From Pseudomonas viridiflava (GTDB taxonomy: Bacteria > Pseudomonadota > Gammaproteobacteria > Pseudomonadales > Pseudomonadaceae), in assembly GCF_900580865.1 (NCBI RefSeq), contig NZ_UTBZ01000169.1, forward strand, positions 186,001 through 250,000: a DNA stretch of 64,000 nucleotides, in the 5' to 3' direction. Under the pieces are notes generated by a model that was given only the letters and a program-made list of their open reading frames with translations, was not told where the DNA came from and searched no databases. Position 1 is the first letter of the stretch. Every line of letters starts with the position of its first letter. Shown piece after piece: positions 26,188 through 35,160 of the stretch. The position numbers were made by a program, and so were the translations under genes.

Positions 26188-26214
26188 CGTTTAATTCGAG
26201 CGACTCCAACTAAA

Positions 26215-26247
26215 ACAAAAAACGCCCCAATCAACCGGGGCGTTTTT
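26215..26247. terminator. Bidirectional terminator closing the CDI locus
   Basis: Stem AACGCCCC / GGGGCGTT (26221-26228 and 26237-26244) with an 8-base loop, T-run on the right and A-run on the left. It can end both the immunity gene (+) and the luciferase-type monooxygenase gene (-). Confidence 0.85.
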
Positions 26248-26275
26248 CATTTATCGAACACTAAATTCCGGGTGC

Positions 26276-27319
26276 TCACCCAAACGCCGGCACCACATGC
26301 TTGATAAACAGCTCCAGCGACTTCTTCTTCTCGTCATGCGGCAAGCTGTTGTCACACCAGAAACTGAACTCATCTACCCCCAATTCCTGGTAGTACTTGA
26401 TCCGCGGAATAATCTCTTCCGGCGTACCAATCATCGCGGTCTTGTGCAGACTTTCCAGCTCAAACTCCGGACGCCCGGCGAACTTCTCTTCCGGGCTCGG
26501 CGCCAGAAAGCCGTTGACCGGCGTTTCCTTGTTGCCAAACCACGCATCGAACGTGCGATAGAACCGTGAGATCGCTTTCGCGCCAACTTTCCAGCCGTCC
26601 GGATTATCAGCGGTGTGCACATGAGTGTGGCGCAGCACCATCAATTGCGGACGCGGCACATCCGGGTTGTTGTCCAGCGCAGTCTGGAACTTGTTCTTCA
26701 GGTCGAGGACTTCTTCGTCGCCCTTCATCAGCGGCGTGACCATCACGTTGCAGCCGTTAGCCACTGCGAAGTTGTGCGAATCCGGGTCGCGGGCGGCGAT
26801 CCACATTGGCGGGTTTGGCTGCTGGATCGGTTTTGGCACACTGGTCGAGGTCGGGAATTTCCAGATGTCGCCGTTGTGGGCGTAGTCGCCTTGCCACAGG
26901 GCGCGGACCACCGGGACCATTTCCCGCAAGGCCTGGCCACCGCTGGAGGCAGGCATGCCGCCGGCCATGCGATCGAATTCAACCTGATAGGCGCCACGGG
27001 CCAGGCCGACTTCCATGCGACCGTTGCTGATGACGTCGAGCAACGCGCATTCACCGGCGACGCGCAACGGGTGCCAGAACGGCGCGATGATGGTGCCGGC
27101 GCCGAGGTGAATGGTGGTGGTTTTGGCGGCGAGGTAGGCGAGCAAAGGCATCGGGCTTGGCGAGATGGTGTATTCCATCGCGTGGTGTTCGCCGATCCAC
27201 ACGGTGCTGAAACCGCCGGCCTCGGCCATCAGGGTCAGTTCGGTGAGGTCTTCGAACAGTTGGCGGTGGCTGACGCTTTCGTCCCAGCGTTCCATGTGGA
27301 TGAACAGGGAAAATTTCAT
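26276..27319 (-). CDS. LLM-class (bacterial luciferase-like) flavin-dependent monooxygenase
   Basis: A 347-residue F420/FMN-type TIM-barrel monooxygenase of the luciferase-like family. Signature parts are GGFSTVWIGEHHAMEY, LGAGTIIAPFWHPLRVAGE and NGRMEVGLARGAYQVEFDRM. It needs reduced flavin, which the neighbouring flavin reductase can supply. With the NCS1 permease it resembles the RutA/RutF/RutG arrangement for opening pyrimidine rings, although it is clearly not RutA by length or context. Substrate probably a nitrogen heterocycle; inference. Confidence 0.88.
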   Translation of the reverse strand: MKFSLFIHMERWDESVSHRQLFEDLTELTLMAEAGGFSTVWIGEHHAMEYTISPSPMPLLAYLAAKTTTIHLGAGTIIAPFWHPLRVAGECALLDVISNGRMEVGLARGAYQVEFDRMAGGMPASSGGQALREMVPVVRALWQGDYAHNGDIWKFPTSTSVPKPIQQPNPPMWIAARDPDSHNFAVANGCNVMVTPLMKGDEEVLDLKNKFQTALDNNPDVPRPQLMVLRHTHVHTADNPDGWKVGAKAISRFYRTFDAWFGNKETPVNGFLAPSPEEKFAGRPEFELESLHKTAMIGTPEEIIPRIKYYQELGVDEFSFWCDNSLPHDEKKKSLELFIKHVVPAFG

Positions 27320-27359
27320 GACGCTTCCTCGGATCTTTTGTTGTTGAGGCTACAAAACT

Positions 27360-27448
27360 TGTAGGAGTGAGCCTGCTCGCGATGGCGGTGTGTCAGAAAA
27401 CATATCGACATCGGATAAATCGCTATCGCGAGCAGGCTCACTCCTACA
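27360..27448. repeat. Paired REP palindromes
   Basis: TGTAGGAGTGAGCCTGCTCGCGA and its inverted copy face each other across about 40 bp, between the monooxygenase and flavin reductase genes. Confidence 0.8.
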
Positions 27449-27471
27449 GTTGAATTGTGCGAGGTTGACGA

Positions 27472-27957
27472 TCAGGCCAGGACGGGCAGGGCGCCCATCT
27501 TGCCGTGGCAGTACACCAGCGGGCCGGCGATTTGCTCGGGGACGATCAGGTTCTTCACCGCGCCGACCATGATGGCGTGGTCGCCGCCTTCGTATTCGCG
27601 CCACAGCTCACATTCGATGATAGCTGTCGCGTTGGCCAGTATCGGGTTGCCCAGTTCGCTCAAGGTCCACTCGATGCCTTGCGCCTTGTCCTTGCCTTTG
27701 CGGGCGAAGGCGTAGGCTTCGCTTTGCTGGCCGCCGGACAGAACGTGGATCGCAAAGCGTTTGTTTTTGATCAGTACCGGGTAGGAATCAGAGCTGTAGT
27801 TGGGGCAGAACAGCACCAGCGCAGGGTCCATCGATAGCGAGCTGAACGCACTGGCGGTCAGGCCGACGATCTGACCGTCATCGTCCAGGGTGGTGATGAC
27901 GGTTACGCCGGACGGGAACGAGCCCATGACTTGTTTGTAGATGGCGGCATCGATCAT
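27472..27957 (-). CDS. Flavin reductase family protein
   Basis: A 161-residue FMN-binding split-barrel flavin reductase. MGSFPSGVTVITTLDDDGQIVGLTASAFSSLSMDPALVLFC is the standard family N-terminus, and HAIMVGAVKNL is the conserved histidine region. The ATG at 27957 follows GAGGA. It probably supplies FMNH2 to the luciferase-like oxygenase next to it. The operon would be reductase then oxygenase, reading away from the divergent permease. Confidence 0.9.
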   Translation of the reverse strand: MIDAAIYKQVMGSFPSGVTVITTLDDDGQIVGLTASAFSSLSMDPALVLFCPNYSSDSYPVLIKNKRFAIHVLSGGQQSEAYAFARKGKDKAQGIEWTLSELGNPILANATAIIECELWREYEGGDHAIMVGAVKNLIVPEQIAGPLVYCHGKMGALPVLA

Positions 27958-28008
27958 TGGTCGGTCCTCGGGTGTTGTGACGCTGTTTTTATGTGTTTGT
28001 TGGTCTGA

Positions 28009-28018
28009 TGGTATACCA
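28009..28018. promoter_or_regulatory. Perfect palindrome TGGTATACCA
   Basis: A 10-bp perfect palindrome 51 bp before the flavin reductase start. GGTATACC-type sites are used by several GntR-family regulators. A related palindrome stands before the divergent permease, so one regulator could act on both. Confidence 0.4.
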
Positions 28019-28187
28019 GTATTCAATCTTTGCAAGGGCTTTTAAGCTGAACCGATAAACGTGCCGCGTTCGTCGGAAACTCAGCATTTACGGGGCTTTC
28101 GACTGGTCTGAAAGCCGCAGTTTCAGCGAGGATGGCGTATCAGCTGGCGTCGCAAACTACGGACCAGTCTTGTGAATTGTTTGGAAT

Positions 28188-28200
28188 ACCATAATATGGT
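28188..28200. promoter_or_regulatory. Palindrome ACCATA-A-TATGGT before the permease
   Basis: Perfect 6-bp arms around one base, 75 bp before the NCS1 permease gene and preceded by GGAATACC. Candidate second operator of the divergent region 27958-28275; apart from the two palindromes that 318-bp stretch holds no gene I can support. Confidence 0.4.
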
Positions 28201-28275
28201 CTGCATCTGAGGGGCGGCCAGAGAGTCCCCCCGGTTTGGCTTCATACAACGATAAGAACAGACAAACTCGAGTTC

Positions 28276-29688
28276 ATGCATATGTCCCAGATGTCCCGGC
28301 AAGATCCGTTGATCGAGAATCATACGGTCGACTACGTCCCACTCGCGGAACGCCACGGGAAGGCCCGCGACCTGTTCACCCTTTGGTTCAGCACCAACAT
28401 TGCGCCACTGCCCATCGTCACCGGCGCCATGGTGGTTCAGGTGTTCCATCTCGATTTGCTCTGGGGGCTGCTGGCGATTGCGCTGGGGCACATGATTGGC
28501 GGCGTGGTGATTGCGCTGGCGTCGGCGCAAGGCCCGCGCATGGGCATTCCGCAAATGGTCCAGAGTCGCGGCCAGTTCGGTCGTTACGGCGCGCTGCTGA
28601 TCGTGTTCTTCGCCGCGCTCATCTACATCGGTTTCTTTATTTCCAACATCGTCCTGGCGGGTAAATCCATCGTCGGCATCGCGCCGTCGGTGCCGGCGCC
28701 GTTGAGCATTCTGGTCGGTGCACTGGCGGCCACGGCGATTGGCGTGATCGGCTACAACTTCATCCACACGCTGAACCGCATTGGCACCTGGGTGATGGGC
28801 AGTGCGTTGCTGGCCGGGTTCATCTATATATTTGCCCATGACTTGCCGGCGGACTTTCTCACTCGCGGCAGTTTCAACTTGTCTGGCTGGCTGGCGACGG
28901 TGTCGCTGGGGATCATCTGGCAGATCAGTTTCTCGCCGTACGTGTCCGATTACTCGCGTTACCTGCCTGCGGATATCGGCATTGCCAAGCCGTTCTGGGC
29001 GACTTATCTGGGCGCGACGCTGGGCACGATTCTGTCGTTCAGCTTTGGAGCCGTGGCGGTGCTGGCGACCCCGGAAGGCACCGAAGCAATGGTCGCGGTG
29101 AAGCAGTCGACCGGTTGGCTCGGGCCGATTCTGATGGTGCTGTTTCTGCTCAATATCATCAGCCACAACGCGCTGAATCTGTATGGCGCGGTGCTCTCGA
29201 TCATCACCTCGATCCAGACATTTGCCAGCCAATGGACACCGAGCATCAAGGTGCGCGTAGTGTTGTCGAGCGTGGTGCTCGCCGGTTGCTGCGTGGTCGC
29301 GCTGGGCGCGTCGGCGGACTTCATTTCCGAGTTCATCGGTTTGATTCTGGCGTTGTTGCTGGTGCTGGTGCCGTGGGCGTCGATCAACCTGATCGACTTC
29401 TACCTGATCAAGCGCGGCTGCTACGACATCACCTCGATCTTCCGCGCCGATGGCGGGGTTTACGGGCGCTTCAACCTGCACGCGATCATTGCCTATTTCA
29501 TCGGCATCCTCGTGCAGTTGCCATTCGCCAATACCTCGCTGTACGTCGGGCCTTACGCCAATCTGGTTGAGGGTGCGGACTTGTCCTGGCTGGTCGGCCT
29601 GGTGGTCACCGTTCCGTTGTATTACTGCCTGGCGACACGCGGCCAGACTGAGCAGAGCAGGGCGGCCAGGTTGGGTTACACCGACTGA
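28276..29688 (+). CDS. NCS1-family permease, paralogue of the 2516-3931 gene
   Basis: A 470-residue NCS1 symporter with about 12 hydrophobic segments. It shares long blocks with the permease at 2516-3931 (RHGK.RDLFTLWF, SHNALNLYGAVLS, ISxFxADGG-type loop, ADLSWLVGL), so the two are paralogues with likely different substrates. ATG 28276 and 28282 are both possible; neither has a strong ribosome-binding site. It is divergent from the flavin reductase/monooxygenase pair, giving a transport plus oxygenase unit. Confidence 0.9.
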   Translation: MHMSQMSRQDPLIENHTVDYVPLAERHGKARDLFTLWFSTNIAPLPIVTGAMVVQVFHLDLLWGLLAIALGHMIGGVVIALASAQGPRMGIPQMVQSRGQFGRYGALLIVFFAALIYIGFFISNIVLAGKSIVGIAPSVPAPLSILVGALAATAIGVIGYNFIHTLNRIGTWVMGSALLAGFIYIFAHDLPADFLTRGSFNLSGWLATVSLGIIWQISFSPYVSDYSRYLPADIGIAKPFWATYLGATLGTILSFSFGAVAVLATPEGTEAMVAVKQSTGWLGPILMVLFLLNIISHNALNLYGAVLSIITSIQTFASQWTPSIKVRVVLSSVVLAGCCVVALGASADFISEFIGLILALLLVLVPWASINLIDFYLIKRGCYDITSIFRADGGVYGRFNLHAIIAYFIGILVQLPFANTSLYVGPYANLVEGADLSWLVGLVVTVPLYYCLATRGQTEQSRAARLGYTD

Positions 29689-29704
29689 GCTGATCCGCTT
29701 CACG

Positions 29705-29738
29705 ACAATGCCCGGCCATTCGCCGGGCATTGTTGTTT
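29705..29738 (+). terminator. Rho-independent terminator
   Basis: Perfect 12-bp stem ACAATGCCCGGC / GCCGGGCATTGT with loop CATTC, followed by TGTTT, 17 bp after the permease stop. Confidence 0.85.
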
Positions 29739-29937
29739 CCGCATCCCGGCGGTCAATCAAATTGGCCACATCGATCCCCTTTTGGCCCATCCCCCACTGT
29801 GCTCCAGCTACGCTGTCAGCAAGAATCAAAACCATAACCAGACGCTGAACCTTTTTTACCCTTGGCTACCTTTACAGCCGCTGCCGTGTACAGAACATAA
29901 AAACCATCGAACTCACGCTGCCTTTTGGGGAACAACC

Positions 29938-31038
29938 ATGGTCACGATGAAACGCATTCTGGGTGCCACTGTGTGTGGGCTGACGCTGTTGGCCGGCGCC
30001 GTCCAGGCTGAGCAACGCGAACTGCGCGTGTACAACTGGGCGGACTACATCCTGCCGTCCGTGCCCAAGGATTTCGCTGCAAAAAGCGGCATCAAAGTGA
30101 TCTGGGACACCTTCGACACCAACGAATCCCTGGAAGCCAAACTGCTGACCGGCAACTCCGGTTACGACCTGGTGGTGCCGTCGAACCAGTTCCTCGAAAC
30201 GCAGATCAAGGCTGGCGTGTTTCAGAAACTGGATAAATCGAAACTGCCGAACTGGAGCCACCAGGACCCGGAGCTGTTGAAACTGCTGGGCAAGAACGAT
30301 CCGGGCAACCAGTACGGCGTGCCTTACATGGTCGGCACTGTGCTGATCGGCTTCAACCCGGCCAAAGTCAAAGCGGCACTGGGCGACAACGCGCCGGTGG
30401 ACAGCTGGGATCTGGTGTTCAAACCGGAGAACATGGAAAAGCTCAAATCCTGCGGCGTGGCGATGCTTGATTCGCCGACGGAAATCCTGCCGTTGGCCCT
30501 GCATTACCTGGGTCTCGACCCGAACAGCCAGAACCCCGCCGATTATGAAAAGGCCAAGGAGTTGATGCTCAAGGTTCGCCCGTATGTGACCTATTTCAAC
30601 TCGGCCAAATACATGACCGACATCGCCAACGGTGACATCTGCGTGGCCATCGGTTACTCCGGCAGCTTCTACCAGTTCGGCAACCGCGCCAAAGAGGCGA
30701 AAAACGGCGTGGTGGTCGACTGGCGTCTGCCGAAGGAAGGCGCGCCGATCTGGTTCGACACCTTCGCGATTCCGAAGAGCGCGAAGAACGTCGAGGAAGC
30801 GCATGAATTCCTCAACAACCTGCTCGATCCGAAAGTGATTGCGCCGATCAGTGACTTCCTCGGTTACCCGAATGCGAACAAGGATTCGATGCCGCTGATC
30901 AACAAGGAAATCACCGACAACCCGAACCTGACGCCGACCCCGGAAGCACTGAAAAACCTCTACGTCGTGCAACCATTGCCGCAAAAACTAGAGCGCGTGC
31001 GCACCCGCGTGTGGACCAACATCAAGTCGGACAAATAG
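29938..31038 (+). CDS. Polyamine ABC transporter substrate-binding protein (PotF/SpuD-like)
   Basis: A 366-residue periplasmic binding protein with a signal peptide (about residues 1-25, ending VQA/E). LRVYNWADYILPSVPKDFAAKSGIKVIWDTFDTNESLEAKLLTG in pattern and YGVPYMVGTVLIGFN match putrescine/spermidine-binding PotF and SpuD/SpuE; Trp, Asp and Tyr residues of the polyamine pocket are preserved in the first 60 residues and in DICVAIGYSG. GGGGA sits before ATG 29938. No transporter membrane genes adjoin it, so it is an orphan binding protein using components encoded elsewhere. Confidence 0.9.
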   Translation: MVTMKRILGATVCGLTLLAGAVQAEQRELRVYNWADYILPSVPKDFAAKSGIKVIWDTFDTNESLEAKLLTGNSGYDLVVPSNQFLETQIKAGVFQKLDKSKLPNWSHQDPELLKLLGKNDPGNQYGVPYMVGTVLIGFNPAKVKAALGDNAPVDSWDLVFKPENMEKLKSCGVAMLDSPTEILPLALHYLGLDPNSQNPADYEKAKELMLKVRPYVTYFNSAKYMTDIANGDICVAIGYSGSFYQFGNRAKEAKNGVVVDWRLPKEGAPIWFDTFAIPKSAKNVEEAHEFLNNLLDPKVIAPISDFLGYPNANKDSMPLINKEITDNPNLTPTPEALKNLYVVQPLPQKLERVRTRVWTNIKSDK

Positions 31039-31055
31039 ATATGGGCTGAACGAAA

Positions 31056-31152
31056 CCCCTGTGGGAGCGAGCTTGCTCGCGAAGGCGTCGGATCATCCAG
31101 CATCATCGTTGAATGACACACCGCCTTCGCGAGCAAGCTCGCTCCCACAGGG
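31056..31152. repeat. Paired REP palindromes
   Basis: CCCCTGTGGGAGCGAGCTTG and its inverted partner enclose about 30 bp between the convergent polyamine-binding protein and TerC genes. Confidence 0.85.
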
Positions 31153-31164
31153 TTTTGTGGTGTG

Positions 31165-32139
31165 TCATTCAGTACTGCGCTCGCGTTCTCTCGTGGTTAC
31201 CAAGCTCAGCAAAACCGAGCTCAGGATCACCCCGCCCACCACCGCCAACGACCATTCCACCGGCATGTGCAACCACGGCATCAACACCATCTTGCCGCCG
31301 ATAAACACCAGCACAATCGCCAGCCCATACTTGAGCAAGTGAAAGCGGTCCGCCATGTCCGCCAGCAGGAAATACAACGCGCGCAATCCCATGATCGCGA
31401 AGATGTTCGAAGTGAACACAATGAACGGGTCAGTCGTCACCGCAAAGATCGCCGGGATGCTGTCGACCGCGAACATCAGGTCACTGGCCTCGATCAGCAC
31501 CAGCACCAGAAACATCGGCGTGGCCCAGCGCACGCCGTTCTGCAGCACGAAAAAGCGTTCGCCATGAAAGCCGCTGGTGATGCGCATATGCCCGCGCACC
31601 CAGCGCAGCAACGGATTCTTGTCCAGATCCGGTTGGTGGTCGGCAAACACCAGCATCTTGATCCCGGTAAAGATCAGGAACACCCCGAACGCGTACAGCA
31701 GCCACTCGAACTGCGACACCAGCCACACCCCGGCAAAAATCATCACCGCGCGCATCACGATGGCCCCGAGCACGCCGTACAGCAGCACTCGGCGCTGAAG
31801 CTCCGGCGGCACGGCGAAGTAGCTGAAGATCATCACGAAAACGAACATGTTGTCGATCGACAGCGATTGCTCGATCAGGTAACCGGTGAGGAATTCGAGG
31901 GTTTTTTCCCGGGCAATCTCGGCGCCGAACGCGCCGTGCAAATACCACCAGAGCAGTGCCGCGAAACTCAGCGCCAACAAGCACCAGGCAATGACCCAGA
32001 ACAAAGCTTCGCGCACTGACACCCGATGCGCCTTGCGCCCACCGAAGACAAACAGGTCCAATGCCAGCATGGCAAGTACGAAGACGATGAAGGCGCCCCA
32101 CATCCATGGTTCGCCGATATTGATGTTTGTGGCTGGCAT
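31165..32139 (-). CDS. TerC/Alx-family integral membrane protein
   Basis: A 324-residue inner-membrane protein with about nine transmembrane segments. EQSLSIDNMFVFVMIFSYFAVP and ASDLMFAVDSIPAIFAVTTDPFIVFTSNIFAIMGLRALYF in pattern carry the conserved acidic residues of the TerC family, which is implicated in manganese export and metalation of secreted proteins (Alx/MeeY/YceF members). ATG 32139 follows GGGAG. No tellurite genes are nearby. The upstream region shows no obvious yybP-ykoY riboswitch. Confidence 0.92.
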   Translation of the reverse strand: MPATNINIGEPWMWGAFIVFVLAMLALDLFVFGGRKAHRVSVREALFWVIAWCLLALSFAALLWWYLHGAFGAEIAREKTLEFLTGYLIEQSLSIDNMFVFVMIFSYFAVPPELQRRVLLYGVLGAIVMRAVMIFAGVWLVSQFEWLLYAFGVFLIFTGIKMLVFADHQPDLDKNPLLRWVRGHMRITSGFHGERFFVLQNGVRWATPMFLVLVLIEASDLMFAVDSIPAIFAVTTDPFIVFTSNIFAIMGLRALYFLLADMADRFHLLKYGLAIVLVFIGGKMVLMPWLHMPVEWSLAVVGGVILSSVLLSLVTTRERERSTE

Positions 32140-32232
32140 GTCACGCTCCCTGTCTATTCTTGGATTGGGGTCAGACGAGGCCATGCTAGCGACGCTTTTG
32201 CGGCAAAGAAAAATCGTTTATTTCTGCGCAAC

Positions 32233-32251
32233 AGTTCGATAAAAACGAACT
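32233..32251. promoter_or_regulatory. Inverted repeat between terC and the Dyp peroxidase gene
   Basis: AGTTCG-ATAAAAA-CGAACT, perfect 6-bp arms, about 40 bp before the peroxidase gene. Candidate operator or short hairpin in the divergent promoter. Confidence 0.35.
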
Positions 32252-32291
32252 ATCCGCCCTCGTTAACAGCTCGGGCACTTTTTACGGAGCA

Positions 32292-33248
32292 ATGTTTTCA
32301 GCGATGAATACCGACATTCTCGAACCTCAAGCGGTGTGCAGTCCGATCACCAGCAGCGCGATTTTCATCGTCGCGACGCTGAATGCCGGGGCTGATGCCG
32401 CGCAAACCGTCAAAGACTGGTGCGGTGACGTCGCCGGGCTGGTGCGTTCGGTTGGCAAGCGCGTACCGACCGGCAATCTGACCTGTATCTGCGGTTTTTC
32501 CTCGAACGCTTGGGATCGCCTGTTCGGCCATCCGCGCCCGGCGTCGCTGCACGGTTTTCGCGAGTTTGGCGGGGAAGGGCGGCACGCGCCGGCAACCCCG
32601 GGCGATCTACTGCTGCACATTCGCGCCGATCAAATGGACCTGTGTTTTGAACTGGCCACGCAGATCATGGCGGTTCTCGGCGATGCCGTAACGGTGGTCG
32701 ACGAGGTTCAGGGTTTCCGCTATTTCGACATGCGCAGCATCATCGGTTTTGTCGACGGCACGGAAAACCCGGTCGGGCGCAAAGCGGTTAACTTCACCAT
32801 CGTCGGTGACGAAGATCCGGGCTTCAGCGGCGGCAGTTACGTGCTGGTGCAGAAGTATCTGCATAACATGACCGCTTGGAACGGCTTGAGCGTTGAAGCG
32901 CAGGAGCGCGTCATCGGGCGCACGAAACTCTCCGATATCGAACTGGATGACGCGGTCAAACCGAGCAACTCGCACAGTGCGCTGACCACCATCACCAACG
33001 CAGCCGGCGAGGAAGTAAAAATTCTCCGCGACAACATGCCGTTCGGCCGGCCCGGGGCAGGGGAGTTCGGCACGTTCTTTATCGGTTACGCGCGCTCGCC
33101 AGAACCGATGGAGCAGATGCTGGAGAACATGTTTGTCGGCAAACCACCGGGCAACTACGACAAGTTGCTGGACTTCAGCACAGCGGTCACCGGCAGCCTC
33201 TATTTCGTGCCGTCAGCGGATTTGCTGGAAGAACTGGCGGATCGCTGA
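32292..33248 (+). CDS. Dyp-type haem peroxidase (YfeX-like)
   Basis: A 318-residue dye-decolourising peroxidase. The GxxDG motif appears as GFVDGTENP, the proximal haem His in PSNSHSAL, and the distal Arg in ILRDNMPFG. No signal peptide is present, so it is cytoplasmic like YfeX. The start is uncertain: ATG 32292 has GGAG only two bases ahead, and ATG 32304 (MNTDILEP) is the better family start but lies far from it. Likely role is peroxide-dependent oxidation of porphyrin-like or phenolic substrates. Confidence 0.9.
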   Translation: MFSAMNTDILEPQAVCSPITSSAIFIVATLNAGADAAQTVKDWCGDVAGLVRSVGKRVPTGNLTCICGFSSNAWDRLFGHPRPASLHGFREFGGEGRHAPATPGDLLLHIRADQMDLCFELATQIMAVLGDAVTVVDEVQGFRYFDMRSIIGFVDGTENPVGRKAVNFTIVGDEDPGFSGGSYVLVQKYLHNMTAWNGLSVEAQERVIGRTKLSDIELDDAVKPSNSHSALTTITNAAGEEVKILRDNMPFGRPGAGEFGTFFIGYARSPEPMEQMLENMFVGKPPGNYDKLLDFSTAVTGSLYFVPSADLLEELADR

Positions 33249-34037
33249 TCAGCGAAAAAACTCCCCCGGCGTCTCCCCGAACTGCTGACGAAACGCCGCG
33301 ATAAACGCCGATGTCGAGTCGTAGCCGCAGGCCAGCGCGACGTCGGTGACGCGTTCACCTTTTTCCAGTGGCGTCAGTGCGCCAAGCAGGCGCAGGCGCT
33401 GACGCCACGCGCGGAAGGTCAGGCCGGTGTCGCGCAGAAACAGGCGCGTAAGGGTCTTTTCGGTGACGCCGAACTTCTCGCTCCAGTGGCTCAGCGTGGT
33501 TTGCTGTTCCGGATGGTGTTCCAGGCTCTGGTAGATCTGCTTCAAGCGGGCGTCTTGCGGCAACGGCAACATCAGGTCGATCTGCGGCGCTTCGGCCAGT
33601 TGATCGAGGATGACCTGAGCGAGACGTCCGTGCGGGCCACTCTGGTCGTATTCCACCGGGACCTGACTGAACGCGCGGATCAGCTCCCTGAGCAGATCGC
33701 TGACGCCGAGCACATGACAACGCTCGATCGCCCATCCGGCGACGCTGCAATCGATGTAGAGGCTGCGCATTTCCGTGTGCGGCGAGCTGAACACCCGATG
33801 CGGCACGCCCGCCGGGATCCACACGGCGCGTTCGGGCGGGGCGACGAAGCGGCCGACGCTGGTCTGGATTTCCAGCACACCTTGAATCGCGTAGGACAAC
33901 TGCACCCACGGGTGACTATGCCGCCGGGTCAGGGCGCGATTGGGCAGCGATTCGGTGCGGCCGTAGAGTGGACGCGGCAGGCTGGGCAGCCCGGGAATGC
34001 TGCGGCGCACGCTTTTGTCATGTCCTTTAGGCGGCAT
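33249..34037 (-). CDS. AraC-family regulator (NimR-like)
   Basis: A 262-residue regulator with an N-terminal cupin sensor (HSHPWVQLSYAIQGVLEI, VWIPAGVPHRV) and a C-terminal double HTH (about residues 165-260, ending TDVALACGYDSTSAFIAAFRQQFGETPGEFFR). It belongs to the NimR/YeaM-type group that controls a divergent transporter gene. ATG 34037 has GAAGGG ahead; the open frame continues upstream without similarity. Its target is probably the SBF-like transporter divergent from it. It meets the Dyp gene end-to-end with no gap. Confidence 0.92.
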   Translation of the reverse strand: MPPKGHDKSVRRSIPGLPSLPRPLYGRTESLPNRALTRRHSHPWVQLSYAIQGVLEIQTSVGRFVAPPERAVWIPAGVPHRVFSSPHTEMRSLYIDCSVAGWAIERCHVLGVSDLLRELIRAFSQVPVEYDQSGPHGRLAQVILDQLAEAPQIDLMLPLPQDARLKQIYQSLEHHPEQQTTLSHWSEKFGVTEKTLTRLFLRDTGLTFRAWRQRLRLLGALTPLEKGERVTDVALACGYDSTSAFIAAFRQQFGETPGEFFR

Positions 34038-34121
34038 CTTGTGGCCCTTCGGCGTTAGTCGGTAATTGGCAGTCACGTTAGAGTCGTCGGCACGCACTGG
34101 CAACCCCCGGATGAACCGACC

Positions 34122-35120
34122 ATGACTCGCCCTCGCTTTTTGCCCGACAACTTCACCCTGACGCTGATTGGCGTCGTGCTGGTGGCCAGTTTTCTACCGG
34201 CCAGCGGCCAGGTCGCCGTCGGCTTCGGCTGGCTGACCAACCTCGCCATCGCGCTGCTGTTTTTCCTGCACGGCGCCAAACTGTCCCGCGAATCGATCAT
34301 TGCCGGTGCCGGTCACTGGCGCCTGCATTTGCTGGTGTTCGGTTTGACGTTTGTCCTGTTCCCGTTATTGGGGCTGGCGCTGAAACCGCTGCTGTCTCCG
34401 TTGATCGGCGACAAGCTGTATATGGGCATGCTCTACCTGTGCGCCTTGCCGGCCACGGTGCAGTCGGCGATCGCCTTCACCTCGCTGGCACGGGGAAATA
34501 TTCCGGCGGCGATCTGCAGCGCGGCGGCGTCGAGCCTGTTCGGGATTTTCCTCACGCCGTTGCTGGTGACACTGCTGCTCGACGTCCACGGTGACGGCGG
34601 CTCGACGCTGGATGCGATCCTGAAAATCAGCGTGCAATTGCTGCTGCCATTCATTGCCGGGCAGATCGCCCGGCGCTGGATCGGTGCGTGGGTGGGGCGC
34701 AACAAGAATTGGCTGAAGTTCGTTGATCAAGGTTCGATTCTGCTAGTGGTTTACGGTGCGTTCAGTGAAGCGGTCAACGAAGGCATCTGGCATCAGATCC
34801 CCGTGGTCGATCTGCTCGGGCTGGTGGTGGTTTGCTGCATCCTGCTGGCGCTGGTGTTGCTGGCATCGACGCTGCTGGGCAAGGCTTTTGGCTTCAGCCA
34901 GGAAGACCGCATCACCATTCTGTTCTGCGGCTCGAAAAAGAGCCTCGCCACCGGTGTGCCGATGGCGCAGGTGTTGTTCGCCGGCAGCACGATCGGCGTG
35001 TTGATTCTGCCGTTGATGCTGTTCCATCAGATTCAACTGATGGTCTGCGCGGTGCTCGCTCAGCGTTATGCTAAACGGCCGGAATCGGTGCCAGAGTTGA
35101 TGGCGCAAGTCGACCCATAA
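34122..35120 (+). CDS. SBF-like (bile acid:sodium symporter) family transporter
   Basis: A 332-residue membrane protein with about ten hydrophobic segments, matching the SBF-like family related to YfeH (FLHGAKLSRESIIAGAGHWRLHLLVF; GSKKSLATGVPMAQVLF). Substrates are not established; the family is homologous to bile acid and organic anion symporters. The divergent AraC regulator suggests inducible export or import of a small organic molecule. Start ATG 34122 has only a modest GGATGA site. Confidence 0.88.
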   Translation: MTRPRFLPDNFTLTLIGVVLVASFLPASGQVAVGFGWLTNLAIALLFFLHGAKLSRESIIAGAGHWRLHLLVFGLTFVLFPLLGLALKPLLSPLIGDKLYMGMLYLCALPATVQSAIAFTSLARGNIPAAICSAAASSLFGIFLTPLLVTLLLDVHGDGGSTLDAILKISVQLLLPFIAGQIARRWIGAWVGRNKNWLKFVDQGSILLVVYGAFSEAVNEGIWHQIPVVDLLGLVVVCCILLALVLLASTLLGKAFGFSQEDRITILFCGSKKSLATGVPMAQVLFAGSTIGVLILPLMLFHQIQLMVCAVLAQRYAKRPESVPELMAQVDP

Positions 35121-35132
35121 CACACCGCCTCG

Positions 35133-35160
35133 TGTAGGAGCTGCCGAAGGCTGCGCCTAC
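35133..35160. repeat. Single short REP-type hairpin
   Basis: GTAGGAGCTGCCGAAGG...CCTAC, one truncated element of the TGTAGGAGCTGCCG family, between two convergent genes. Confidence 0.6.

Noticed and set aside
28123..29835. 570-codon - strand frame opposite the second NCS1 permease
   Set aside because: Same antisense composition as the first permease shadow, with no recognisable domain.
32140..32291. yybP-ykoY (manganese/pH) riboswitch before terC
   Set aside because: Such elements precede Alx/TerC genes in enterics, but the leader here is short and lacks the conserved internal-loop blocks.
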